Origin: Candidatus Pantoea floridensis | GTDB lineage: Bacteria; Pseudomonadota; Gammaproteobacteria; Enterobacterales; Enterobacteriaceae | DNA: 64,000 nucleotides | Direction of reading: 5' to 3' | Assembly (NCBI RefSeq): GCF_900215435.1 | Contig: NZ_OCMY01000001.1 | Coordinates: 930,001-994,000, forward strand | Part shown: positions 17,776-26,560 of the stretch, in pieces | How positions within the stretch are numbered: the stretch's first letter is position 1 | Layout: each line of letters opens with the position of its first letter | Translations under genes and position numbers: made by a program | Notes under the pieces: model-generated | Database searches by the model: none | What the model saw: only the letters and a program-made list of their open reading frames with translations | Told to the model about the DNA's origin: nothing

Positions 17776-19079
17776 GATAAACTCTCTTTACTGTCTGAGG
17801 TTTTGATATTGCTAAATAACAGCCATAGTTTCCTGGGGTTGATAAACACTTGATGAATACGCATAACTGGCTGAGCAGGGAAAAAGTAATTAAGTAGCGA
17901 GAAGGAGAGGAACTCGGTTAATACCACGCTCATTGCCGCGCCGTTTAAACCAAAATACGGTACCAATAACAGTGATGACGCCACGCAGATGACTAACACG
18001 ACGAAGGTTTTCTTCACCAAATAACGATAACCGTTGTACTTAATAATAAAGCGATCCATGACGCTACTAAGCACCGCGCACATCGCCCCCACGCTGAGTA
18101 ATAACGTTGGCGCTACCGCATCGAGATACTCGGCACCGTAAAAGTCGCGGATGAACCATCCGGACAGCAACCAAATAGCCAGAATCACCATTGATGAGAC
18201 GCCAATCACCAGCAAATGTAATTTCTGCGCCTTGATAATCGACTGCTCATCATCGCGTTCGGCAAAGAACGCCGGGAAAAATGAAGCCAGCAAGGCATTG
18301 GGTAAAAATACCCACGCGGTGGCTAACGTCAGCGCCACCGAGAAAATGCCCGCCTCTTTAACACCAAGGAAATAGGAGACGCTGATTTGGTTAACACGCG
18401 TATAGATCGCGACAGCAATCACGGAAAACACCAGGGAAATACCCGAGGCCACCATATAGCGTGAATACTTTTTCATCTGACGAATGGCCGGAATAGGCAC
18501 CTGACGATGATATTTAAGAAAGATGGCGAGCTTAATGACGAACGGAATAAAGGTGGCCAGCACGATAGGAATAGCCAATAACCTGGCATCCAGTTCGAAC
18601 CAGGAAATAAAGAAGCGCACGGTTAAACTGATTGCCAACCCCGCCAGGTTGGCGATGACATTCAGGCGGGCATTAAGCATCGCCTCATTGTAGATATTCA
18701 CCAAATCGAGTGACGAGAAGAGACAGGCAATGGCCGCCGCACAAATAAATACCAGCGCCTCACTACTCCACTCCTCGCCCATAATCAGCATACCCGCTGC
18801 TGCCAGCACGCAGTAAATCACCAACACCAGCAGGAACGTGGCCATCATTAAGCGCATACCGGAGTGCCGGTTTTGCGATATACGTTTCAGCAGAATGACA
18901 TCGCTGCCCATCAGCGCGATGCTTTGAATGAACTGAAAGACCAGCATCGAGATCGAGATAATGCCGAAGGTGGTGGGACCTACATATTTCGCCACATAGG
19001 AAGTGACAAATATCAGACCGAACACCGCAATCAGCTTTTCAGCGATCATCCACATGGAGTTTTTTAATTTATCTTTCAC
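17772..19079 (-). CDS. Polysaccharide flippase of the MVF/PST family
   Basis: A 435-residue inner-membrane protein with about 12 hydrophobic segments, beginning SMWMIAEKLIAVFGLIFVTS, the usual opening of Wzx/RfbX-type exporters. Such proteins move undecaprenyl-linked oligosaccharides to the periplasm. It lies between two glycosyltransferases, 16 bases after the first and overlapping the second by four bases. No polymerase (Wzy) or chain-length gene is present in the cluster, so the product may be a short glycan or depend on genes elsewhere. Confidence 0.88.
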   Translation of the reverse strand: MKDKLKNSMWMIAEKLIAVFGLIFVTSYVAKYVGPTTFGIISISMLVFQFIQSIALMGSDVILLKRISQNRHSGMRLMMATFLLVLVIYCVLAAAGMLIMGEEWSSEALVFICAAAIACLFSSLDLVNIYNEAMLNARLNVIANLAGLAISLTVRFFISWFELDARLLAIPIVLATFIPFVIKLAIFLKYHRQVPIPAIRQMKKYSRYMVASGISLVFSVIAVAIYTRVNQISVSYFLGVKEAGIFSVALTLATAWVFLPNALLASFFPAFFAERDDEQSIIKAQKLHLLVIGVSSMVILAIWLLSGWFIRDFYGAEYLDAVAPTLLLSVGAMCAVLSSVMDRFIIKYNGYRYLVKKTFVVLVICVASSLLLVPYFGLNGAAMSVVLTEFLSFSLLNYFFPAQPVMRIHQVFINPRKLWLLFSNIKTSDSKESLS

Positions 19080-19095
19080 AACTCAACCTCAGCGT

Positions 19096-20073
19096 TTATT
19101 TCTGTGCCAGCCGGCGCAGACGCGATACCAGTCGTGGACTGACGAAAAACAGCGCAAAGTACAGACTCCACGGATTGAGCATCAATCCTGATGTGAAATA
19201 AGACTTAAAGCTGCGGCGGTAGAGTGAGATATATTCATCAACAAAGGCGCGACTAAATCCGTCGCTATACAACGCTTTATAGATATAAGATGAAGTGACT
19301 TTTAAATAGAGATGGTAATAACAACGGCTGTGCTGTGCAGATAAAAACGCCTGCATACCATTAAAGGAGCGCGCAAAGGAGAAGTGCTTTTCCCGCAGTG
19401 CCGAGCGCGTCGCGGAGTTATCCGATACCACATAGTGATAAACCACCCGTTGCGTAAATATCACCTGGCGATCCTGTTGCAGATGCAGGTAATTAATCAC
19501 AAACAGCAGATCTTCAAAGTTATAAATTTCTTCATTAAAGCTAAGCTGATGCTGACGAATCACATCGCCGCGAAACACCTTATCGCAGATGCCGTGACGG
19601 GGATTGAAATAGAGCAAATCGTTGATAGCCGCAGACGCCGCCAGCTGGCGCGTATCGTTGGCGTTGGCCGGGAAATCAAGGGGCTGCCCCTGCGGCGTGA
19701 AGTGCTGCGACTCCCCCACCACCAGCGCGACCGGGTTTTGCATCAGGTGCACATAGGTGGCAAACGCGCTGGGCGGCAGAAAATCATCCGCATCTAAAAA
19801 GCACAGCAGTTTGCCGCGCGAGGCGCGAATGCCCTGATTGCGTGCCGAAGAAACGCCGCCGTTGGCTTTATCGATAATGTGAAAATGCGGGTAATGGGCG
19901 TAATGCTGTAATATCGCGAGCGAGTTATCGCTGGAACCGTCATTAATAAAGATGGCTTCAAAACGGATTTCATCCTGCTTTAGCAGGCTATCAATGCATC
20001 GCTCCAGATACGCTGCGGCGTTATACACCGGCACAATGACGCTGAGTAAAACGTCGTTAACGGGATTTTGCAT
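19096..20073 (-). CDS. Family 2 glycosyltransferase, first gene of operon
   Basis: A 325-residue GT-A glycosyltransferase: LLSVIVPVYNAAAYLERCID at the N-terminus, FINDGSSDNS, and FLDADDFLPP with the DxD motif. It resembles the other transferase of the operon but is clearly a different enzyme. It is the promoter-proximal gene, about 250 bases downstream of a JUMPstart/ops element, so it is probably under RfaH-dependent readthrough. Substrate and acceptor are unknown. Confidence 0.9.
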   Translation of the reverse strand: MQNPVNDVLLSVIVPVYNAAAYLERCIDSLLKQDEIRFEAIFINDGSSDNSLAILQHYAHYPHFHIIDKANGGVSSARNQGIRASRGKLLCFLDADDFLPPSAFATYVHLMQNPVALVVGESQHFTPQGQPLDFPANANDTRQLAASAAINDLLYFNPRHGICDKVFRGDVIRQHQLSFNEEIYNFEDLLFVINYLHLQQDRQVIFTQRVVYHYVVSDNSATRSALREKHFSFARSFNGMQAFLSAQHSRCYYHLYLKVTSSYIYKALYSDGFSRAFVDEYISLYRRSFKSYFTSGLMLNPWSLYFALFFVSPRLVSRLRRLAQK

Positions 20074-20320
20074 ATGACCTCTGGACTCTGTCGACTTTAG
20101 AATTGCGGGCGGATAAAAACATCGGTGAACGCAATGGTGATTAATCGATAACTATCACTACACGTTGCTTTCGCCCTGCTTAACATTTATGGGATAGGTA
20201 TTTCAGAGTTTCCTCAGGCTAATTAAAAAAGCCGGGAAATGCTGGCTATAAAAAAAGCGTAATAAGATAATCGCCATATAAACTGAGCAATCTCATTCTG
20301 TTTTCAGCTGCTAAAATAGG

Positions 20321-20359
20321 CAGGCTACCGCCCCAGGCTTACAGCTACCCGTGTACTGA
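20321..20359 (-). promoter_or_regulatory. JUMPstart with ops element (RfaH recruitment)
   Basis: Read on the reverse strand, this stretch holds GGGTAGCTGTAAGCCTGGGG followed by GGCGGTAGCCTG. That follows the JUMPstart consensus of enterobacterial polysaccharide operons, including the 8-base ops core GGCGGTAG (ops at 20321-20332). It lies upstream of and in the same direction as the glycosyltransferase operon. RfaH binds ops in the paused elongation complex and suppresses termination. Confidence 0.85.
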
Positions 20360-21105
20360 AAACAGTTAACTCTTTTTTTTTGGCGTAAAGAAGCTGCGCT
20401 GCACTCACAGGAGTTCAGTTGTTTTTCAGCAAGTTACGCTTTCATGCGGCGATTTTTGCATTACGCAGATACCGCATTCATCAATGTGTACTTAAATTAA
20501 ATTTTTATCTTTTATGTAATGAGAATAAAAAACGCTGGCGCTTTATTGCACCCATTACGTAACGCAAGACATGTCGATCGGCAGTGAAAAGACGCATCAA
20601 AAAACGGGCCTTTTCAACCCACGTGACGACATTAACGATATTTGCTGTATGCCCTGCACTTTTATTACCTCGGTGCGTCTTTCGCTAGCCGATAAGTGCA
20701 AGTGGCGTTAATCCAGTGCGGCTCTCGCAGCCGCACTGCAACGGGCATAAGGCCCAAAATTTGCGATCTGGTTCAAAACTTATAGCGGCATTCTCACCAG
20801 TAGTGGTTATAAGGTCAATGGCTTCCAGACCAAAACGGAATTTACTCAGGGGCAGCGTTGATAAATTTTAAGCCTATAGATTAGCCGTGATGAATGAATA
20901 TTTACGCCATTGATTAGCGCCAGCGACTCGATAGGCCAGGAATAAGAGGGGGAAGCCTGATCTCAACGTACCAGCACAAACCACCCCTTACGTCGCGAGG
21001 AGATTGTAGCCAGCTCACAACTCTGGCGTTAGTCGATCACCGCCTGCATTTTCGCGTGCTAGTCTGCCTGGATGCCACTCTCCAGTTTTCCTTACTGCAG
21101 GCCGT
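20360..21105. other. Long non-coding gap with hairpin and a possible gene remnant
   Basis: About 750 bases without a convincing gene. It should contain the promoter of the leftward operon near 20370-20560. CAGTGCGGCT-CTCGC-AGCCGCACTG at 20714-20738 is a perfect 10-base-pair hairpin without a T tract. From about 20770 to 20862 a plus-strand frame reads about 30 protein-like residues ending FTQGQR-stop, which could be the tail of a lost gene. The promoter of the sensor kinase should lie near the right end. Confidence 0.45.
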
Positions 21106-22758
21106 ATGAAACGCAGACTCCCTTTTCAGGTAAAACTCTTTCTCTCTCTGGTGCTTTTTTCCTGCCTGCTGCTGGCTTTGCTGGGCACAATTCTGTTTCA
21201 TTTTATCGACAGGCAGTTGCATCACGATCTTGGGCAGCGCGCACGCGTGCAGGCCAGCGAAATTGCGCTGATGCCGGGCCTGGCGGATAAGGTGGCGCGT
21301 CGCGATATCGCGGGGATTGCCGCGTTGATTCAGCCGCTGCGCGACCAAAGTGATGCCAGTTACATCGTGATAGGTGACGTGCGTGAACAACATCTTTACC
21401 ACTCGGAATCGCCCGAGCGCCTTAATCTGCCCTTGATTGGCGGCGACAATGCCGAGGTGCTGCAAGGCAAAACCATCATTTCCGTACGCAAAGGTGGCAT
21501 CGGCGTTTCCCTGCGCAGCAAAGCCCCCATTTTTGATGCGCAGCATCAGGTGATTGGCATTGTCTCGGTGGGTTATCTCACGTCCTATATTGCCAATATC
21601 AATGCCAGCCTGCTGTGGCAAGCCAGCCTCTACGGTGTGGCCCTGCTGCTGCTGCTGTTTATTTTTTCATGGGTGTTTAGTCGCAACCTGAAAAAACAGA
21701 TGTTCTGGCTTGAGCCAAAAGATATTGCGCTACTGGTGCTGCAGCAAAAAGCGTTGCTGGAGGCGATGTATGAAGGCGTGTTTGCCGTGAATGCAGAAAA
21801 ACAGCTGATTTTGATCAATCGCGCCGCCCGGGAATTACTGGATTTGCAGCAGAGTGAAAAAGAGCTGCTGGGGAAACCGCTTGATGCGGTGTTGCAGATA
21901 CACCCCGCGTTTCTCAGCCAACGTGACGTACATGAGCCAAGTCGTCATCATGACCAGATTACCGTACTGAATCAGCGCCAGGTGATCGTCAATCGGGTCG
22001 CGATTGAGCTGGAGCCCGGCGAGCCCAGCGGCTGGGTATGCAGCTTCCGCGATAAAAATGACATCAATACGCTGAGCAGCCAACTAAGCCAGGTGAAGCG
22101 CTACGCGGATAATTTACGCATCATGCGCCATGAACAGCTGAACTGGACGGCGACGCTGGTCGGCCTGCTACAAATGCAGCGTTATGACGATGCCATGCGC
22201 TATATCCATGCGCAATCTGCGGGCGCGCAGCAGGTCCTGGATTTTGTCTCGGCGCGCTTTACTTCGCCCGCGCTCTGCGGACTGCTGCTGGGGAAATATG
22301 TTAGTGCCAGAGAGAAAGGCGTCGAGCTGAAATTCGATCCGGCCTGCCAGCTTACGCGTCTTCCCGCCGCGCTGAGTGAAACGGCGCTCATGTCCGTGGT
22401 GGGAAATGTGCTGGATAACGCCGTGGATGCCACGCTGAACGTTAGGCCACCGGCCAACCCTATCGAGCTCTATATTTCAGACAGAAATCACGAGCTGTTA
22501 ATTGAAGTCGCCGACCAGGGCTGCGGCGTCGATGAGGCGATAAAACCGCATCTGTTTGAGCAAGGCGTGACCAGCAAACCCACCAGCGGCGACGATATGC
22601 TGGGTTCCGAACACGGTATCGGCCTCTACCTGGCGGCGGGTTATGTTCATCAGGCGGGCGGCAGCATTGAGATCAGCGAAAACGCGCCACAGGGCACCAT
22701 TTTCTCCATTTTCATTCCGTTCCAGCCCGAGTTTTCAACAGGACTATCCCATGAATAA
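21106..22758 (+). CDS. Sensor histidine kinase, CitA/DcuS type
   Basis: A 550-residue membrane kinase. TM1 is 11-32, a periplasmic PAS-like sensor about 40-165 (ISVRKGGIGVSLRSKAPIFD, then GIVSVGYL), and TM2 about 172-192. A cytoplasmic PAS follows (about 210-325), then the phospho-acceptor H342 in RHEQLN and an HATPase domain with ADQGCGVDE and GSEHGIGLYLA. The RHExxN box and overall layout are those of CitA/DcuS/DpiB kinases, which sense di- or tricarboxylates. It overlaps its response regulator by 8 bases and lies upstream of an ABC importer, its likely target. The ligand is inferred only from the family. Confidence 0.9.
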   Translation: MKRRLPFQVKLFLSLVLFSCLLLALLGTILFHFIDRQLHHDLGQRARVQASEIALMPGLADKVARRDIAGIAALIQPLRDQSDASYIVIGDVREQHLYHSESPERLNLPLIGGDNAEVLQGKTIISVRKGGIGVSLRSKAPIFDAQHQVIGIVSVGYLTSYIANINASLLWQASLYGVALLLLLFIFSWVFSRNLKKQMFWLEPKDIALLVLQQKALLEAMYEGVFAVNAEKQLILINRAARELLDLQQSEKELLGKPLDAVLQIHPAFLSQRDVHEPSRHHDQITVLNQRQVIVNRVAIELEPGEPSGWVCSFRDKNDINTLSSQLSQVKRYADNLRIMRHEQLNWTATLVGLLQMQRYDDAMRYIHAQSAGAQQVLDFVSARFTSPALCGLLLGKYVSAREKGVELKFDPACQLTRLPAALSETALMSVVGNVLDNAVDATLNVRPPANPIELYISDRNHELLIEVADQGCGVDEAIKPHLFEQGVTSKPTSGDDMLGSEHGIGLYLAAGYVHQAGGSIEISENAPQGTIFSIFIPFQPEFSTGLSHE

Positions 22759-23452
22759 CGCCAAAGCACTTGATGTCGTCATTGTGGAAGATGAACCCCA
22801 TCTGGCCGATTTGCATCGCGAATTTATCGAGCAACATTTTCATCTGCGCGTGGTAGGCATTGCCGCCACGCTGCAGCAGGCGCGGGATCTTATTCACGTG
22901 CATCAGCCGCGCCTGGTGCTACTCGATAATTACTTGCCGGATGGCCAGGGCGTCACGCTGATTGACGATCCTCTCCTGAAGCAATTTGAGTGCTCAGTGA
23001 TTTTCATCACGGCCGCCAGCGATATGCAAACCTGCAGCCACGCGATGCGCAGCGGCGCTTTCGATTACCTGCTAAAACCGGTGTTTTTTCATCGCCTACG
23101 CGCCTCGCTGGAACGCTTTATGCTGTTGGTCCAGACGATGCGCCAGATGACGAATGTTGATCAGCACGCGCTGGATAAGCTTTTCAATTTGCCCACCAGC
23201 GATGTGCCCGCTGCCCCCTCGACGAAGGGGATAGAAACCATCACGCTGGAACGGGTTAAGCACTTTTTTAGCGCTGCGCCCGCCGCCAGCTGGTCGGTGG
23301 AGCAAGTGGTGGAGAGCGTGGGAATCAGCAAAACCACCGGACGCCGTTACCTGGAATATTGTGTCGAAATCGGCTTTATTGGCGTGGAGATGCAGTATGG
23401 CAATATCGGCCATCCGCGTCGGCTCTACCGTAAAATCACGCAGGCGGAATAG
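22751..23452 (+). CDS. Response regulator, CitB/DcuR type
   Basis: A 233-residue regulator. The receiver (about 8-125) shows VEDEP (acidic pair), phospho-acceptor D59 in LLDNYLPDG, and FDYLLKPVFF with the conserved Lys. The C-terminal part (about 165-233) holds a winged-helix of the CitB/DcuR kind (WSVEQVVESVGISKTTGRRY). The ATG at 22751 is used; the reading frame stays open upstream but overlaps the kinase. It should activate the ABC transporter genes that start 175 bases downstream. Confidence 0.9.
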   Translation: MNNAKALDVVIVEDEPHLADLHREFIEQHFHLRVVGIAATLQQARDLIHVHQPRLVLLDNYLPDGQGVTLIDDPLLKQFECSVIFITAASDMQTCSHAMRSGAFDYLLKPVFFHRLRASLERFMLLVQTMRQMTNVDQHALDKLFNLPTSDVPAAPSTKGIETITLERVKHFFSAAPAASWSVEQVVESVGISKTTGRRYLEYCVEIGFIGVEMQYGNIGHPRRLYRKITQAE

Positions 23453-23589
23453 TGTGACCGAGCGCAAATGCCAGGCCGCCGTGTGCGTGGTTTTAATGGT
23501 GTTAATTGGCTAAACAGCGCCAACAATCACACTTCGTGAAGATAACGATCTGTCACCTCTTGTCTGACAAAATCGATCGGCTATGTTGA

Positions 23590-23618
23590 CCTTTAGTTCC
23601 TCAAATGTAACTAAAAGG
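23590..23618 (+). promoter_or_regulatory. Inverted repeat covering the ribosome site of the binding-protein gene
   Basis: CCTTTAGTT (23590-23598) and AACTAAAAGG (23609-23618) are near-perfect inverse copies. The right arm contains the AAGG ribosome site used by the ATG at 23628. It may be an operator of the response regulator or an RNA hairpin that hides the start. Confidence 0.4.
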
Positions 23619-23627
23619 TTAATTATA

Positions 23628-24716
23628 ATGTCGAACACTTTCCATCTCTCTCTGGTTGCTACTACTGTCCTGCTCGCCTCTTCTGCCTTCGCCGCCCCGC
23701 CGCAGGGCTATCCGGCCAACTATCAAAACGTGATAGATGCCGCGACAAAAGAGGGCAAAGTGGTGGTTTACTCCACCACCGACACCAAAGCGGCCGGTCC
23801 GCTTATTCAGGGCTTTGAATCCACTTATCCGGGTATCAAAGTGGAATATAACGATATGAACAGCACCGAGCTGTATAACCGCTTTATCAGCGAGCAGGCT
23901 TCAGGCGGCAGCAGCGGCGATGTGGTGTGGAGCTCCTCAATGGACACCGGCCTGAAGCTGGCGACCGACTATGCGCAGGAGTATCAATCGCCAGAGTTGA
24001 GCCAGATCCCTAAGTGGGCGGTGTGGAATAATAAAGCCTACGGCACCACCTACGAACCGGTGGTTTTCATTTACAACAAACGCCTGATTCCCGCCGCTGA
24101 CGTGCCTGATTCACACACCGCGCTGGCCAAGCTTATTGCCAGCCAGACGGACAAATTCAAGAGTAAAGTCACCACCTACGATATTGAAAAATCGGGCCTT
24201 GGCTTCATGCTTTCGGTGCAGGATGACAAAGCCGATCCTCACTATTTCACCACCCTGGCTGACGTCGCCAAAGGTGGGTTAGCTGTACAATCCTCTACCG
24301 GCACCATGATGGAAAGGGTGTCATCCGGCGAAAACCTGATCGGTTTCAACATCCTCGGTTCCTACGCGGAAGCCCGCGCCAAAACCGATCCTTCACTGGG
24401 TATTTCCTATCCGAAGGATTACACCCTGGTCCTGTCTCGCGTCTCCTTTATCAGCCAGCAGGCGCACAACAGCAATGCGGCCAAACTCTGGCTCGATTAC
24501 GTGTTGTCGGAGAAAGGACAAAGCATTCTGGCCAATCAGGCCGATATCCCTTCCCTGCGTAACGATATCGAAGGCAAAAACGATATTGATGGCATGACCA
24601 AAATGTTAGGCAAAGCGCTGAAACCGATCCCGGTTGACGAGAGCCTGCTGGAATATCTGCAGCCGAAAAAACGTCTCGATTACATCAAACAGTGGCGCAC
24701 GGCCGCCGGTAAATAA
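23628..24716 (+). CDS. ABC importer periplasmic binding protein (AfuA/Fe-type family)
   Basis: A 362-residue exported protein. The signal peptide is about 1-23 (LVATTVLLASSAFA, then A). The mature part is a class-II periplasmic binding fold: EGKVVVYSTTD, GIKVEYNDMNS, GDVVWSSSMD, TYEPVVFIYNKRL. The family includes ferric-iron and hexose-phosphate binders. The paired Tyr typical of ferric-binding FbpA is not present where expected (GFNILGSYAEAR instead), which argues against iron. It is followed by a fused permease and an ATPase. Control by a CitA/CitB-type system suggests an organic acid or phosphorylated sugar. Confidence 0.85.
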   Translation: MSNTFHLSLVATTVLLASSAFAAPPQGYPANYQNVIDAATKEGKVVVYSTTDTKAAGPLIQGFESTYPGIKVEYNDMNSTELYNRFISEQASGGSSGDVVWSSSMDTGLKLATDYAQEYQSPELSQIPKWAVWNNKAYGTTYEPVVFIYNKRLIPAADVPDSHTALAKLIASQTDKFKSKVTTYDIEKSGLGFMLSVQDDKADPHYFTTLADVAKGGLAVQSSTGTMMERVSSGENLIGFNILGSYAEARAKTDPSLGISYPKDYTLVLSRVSFISQQAHNSNAAKLWLDYVLSEKGQSILANQADIPSLRNDIEGKNDIDGMTKMLGKALKPIPVDESLLEYLQPKKRLDYIKQWRTAAGK

Positions 24717-24790
24717 CGGCAGTAAGCAAGCGCGGCGGCTGCGTCGCGCTTCTCTTTCTCTTATCTGATTTCGCCATTCAGGGTCTCATT

Positions 24791-26560
24791 ATGAGTACAT
24801 TGCGCAGAAAGTGGCAAAGCTTGCCGCGCGGCGTCGTGGTGCTGATAACCGCGCTGGTTATCTATGTGCCGCTGTCGTTCATCGTGATACAAAGTTTTCT
24901 CTCCGCCCCGTTCTTCTCTCCGTCGAAAGCGTGGAGCCTGGAAGCATTCGAATTTATTTTTACCGATCCCGATTTCTACAAGGCATTGCGAAGCGGATTT
25001 ATTCTGGCCTTCGGCCTGGTGATCATCGCCATCCCGCTGGGCGGCATTTTGGCGTTCTTAATGGTGCGCACCGATCTCCCCGGCAGACGCATTATTGAGC
25101 CACTGATCCTCGTACCGATTTTTGTCTCGCCGATGGTGCTGGGCTTTGGTTATGTGGTGGCGGCCGGGCCGGTGGGATTCTTCTCGCTGTGGGCGCAGTC
25201 GCTGCTGGGATTTGTGCCGTGGAATATCTACGACATGTCGAGCATCGTGGTGATTGCCGGGTTAACCCACGTGCCCCACGCCTATCTTTACATCTCATCA
25301 GCCCTGCGCAGCGTGGGGTCGGATGTGGAAGAAGCCGCACGTATCGCCGGTGCCTCGCCGTTGCAGGTGATGACGGCCGTGAGCCTGCCGATGGTACGTC
25401 CGTCAATCCTGTATGCCATTGTGCTGCTGTTTTTCCTCGGGCTGGAAGTGTTCGGCCTGATGCTAGTGCTAGGCGATCCTGAAGGCAACATGGTGCTGGC
25501 AACCTATCTCTACCAGCTCACTAATAAACTCGGCACACCGTCCTACCACCTGATGGCCGCAGTGGCCGTGGTGCTGATTTGTATCACGGTGCCGCTGGTG
25601 ATGCTGCAACGCCGCCTGATGCGCACCGCCAACCGCTTTGTCACCGTCAAAGGGAAAGCGTCGCAGGCGCGCGCCCTGCCGCTGGGCAAATGGCGCTGGG
25701 TGGCCGGTGCGGTGGTCGCCTTCTGGCTGACCGTAACCATTGGTGTTCCGCTGCTCGGCGTGGTGCTGCGCGCCTTTATCTCCAACTGGGGCGTTGGCGT
25801 CTCGCTGTGGGATGAGCTGTCGATCAAAACGTTCCAGACCATCTGGGCGCAGCCCAACCTGCTGCGCGCCATCGTCAACTCCATGGCGATCGGCGTCATT
25901 GGCGGTGCCGTGGCGGTAGGCTGTTATCTGTTTATCGGCATCGCTATGCACCGCAAACCGGACAACACCACGCGCTTCCTTGACTACAGCGTGCTGGTGC
26001 CGCGCGCGGTGCCGGGATTGCTGGCGGGCCTGGCGTTTCTCTGGGTATTCCTGTTCCTGCCAATGTGGCTGGACAACGCACTGAAATCAGGCTGGCTTTC
26101 CGATTTCGCCTGGTCGCAGTGGCTGCGCGATAACCTGGTGGTCTGGCTGCGATCGCTGCGCAGCACCATCTTCAGCGTCTGGCTGGCCTACACCGTGGTG
26201 TGGATGGCGTACGGCCTGCGTTTGATCTCTTCCACCCTGCTTCAGGTGGGTCCGGAACTGGAAGAGGCGGCACGCAGCACCGGCGCCACGCGCGGACAGA
26301 TTACGCGTCACGTGACCATTCCATTATCCCGCTACGGCCTGATTGGCTCCTGGCTGCTGATGTTCCTGATATTCGAACGCGAATACTCAACGGGCGTTTA
26401 TCTGCTTTCGCCGGGTACAGAAACCATCGGCTCAATGCTGGTTTCTCTGTGGGCGGCAGGCGCGATTGATATCGTCGCCGCACTCTCCTTTATTAATATC
26501 CTGCTGGTGGTCGTCGGCTTGGGTATCGCTTTACGCTTTGGAGTGAAATTACATGATTGA
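24791..26560 (+). CDS. ABC importer permease, fused two-domain type
   Basis: A 589-residue inner-membrane protein with about 12 helices and two copies of the permease domain. Each copy carries an EAA loop: DVEEAARIAGASPLQVMTAVSLP in the first half and ELEEAARSTGATRGQITRHV in the second. This fusion is typical of FbpB/AfuB/SfuB importers. It sits 74 bases after the binding-protein gene and its stop overlaps the ATPase start by 8 bases, so the genes are one operon. Confidence 0.92.
   Translation: MSTLRRKWQSLPRGVVVLITALVIYVPLSFIVIQSFLSAPFFSPSKAWSLEAFEFIFTDPDFYKALRSGFILAFGLVIIAIPLGGILAFLMVRTDLPGRRIIEPLILVPIFVSPMVLGFGYVVAAGPVGFFSLWAQSLLGFVPWNIYDMSSIVVIAGLTHVPHAYLYISSALRSVGSDVEEAARIAGASPLQVMTAVSLPMVRPSILYAIVLLFFLGLEVFGLMLVLGDPEGNMVLATYLYQLTNKLGTPSYHLMAAVAVVLICITVPLVMLQRRLMRTANRFVTVKGKASQARALPLGKWRWVAGAVVAFWLTVTIGVPLLGVVLRAFISNWGVGVSLWDELSIKTFQTIWAQPNLLRAIVNSMAIGVIGGAVAVGCYLFIGIAMHRKPDNTTRFLDYSVLVPRAVPGLLAGLAFLWVFLFLPMWLDNALKSGWLSDFAWSQWLRDNLVVWLRSLRSTIFSVWLAYTVVWMAYGLRLISSTLLQVGPELEEAARSTGATRGQITRHVTIPLSRYGLIGSWLLMFLIFEREYSTGVYLLSPGTETIGSMLVSLWAAGAIDIVAALSFINILLVVVGLGIALRFGVKLHD

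Noticed and set aside
21037..21621. A 194-codon minus-strand frame over the sensor kinase
   Set aside because: It is the shadow of the kinase N-terminus (signal, PAS sensor), and its His/Arg/Gln-rich composition is typical of antisense frames in GC-rich genes.
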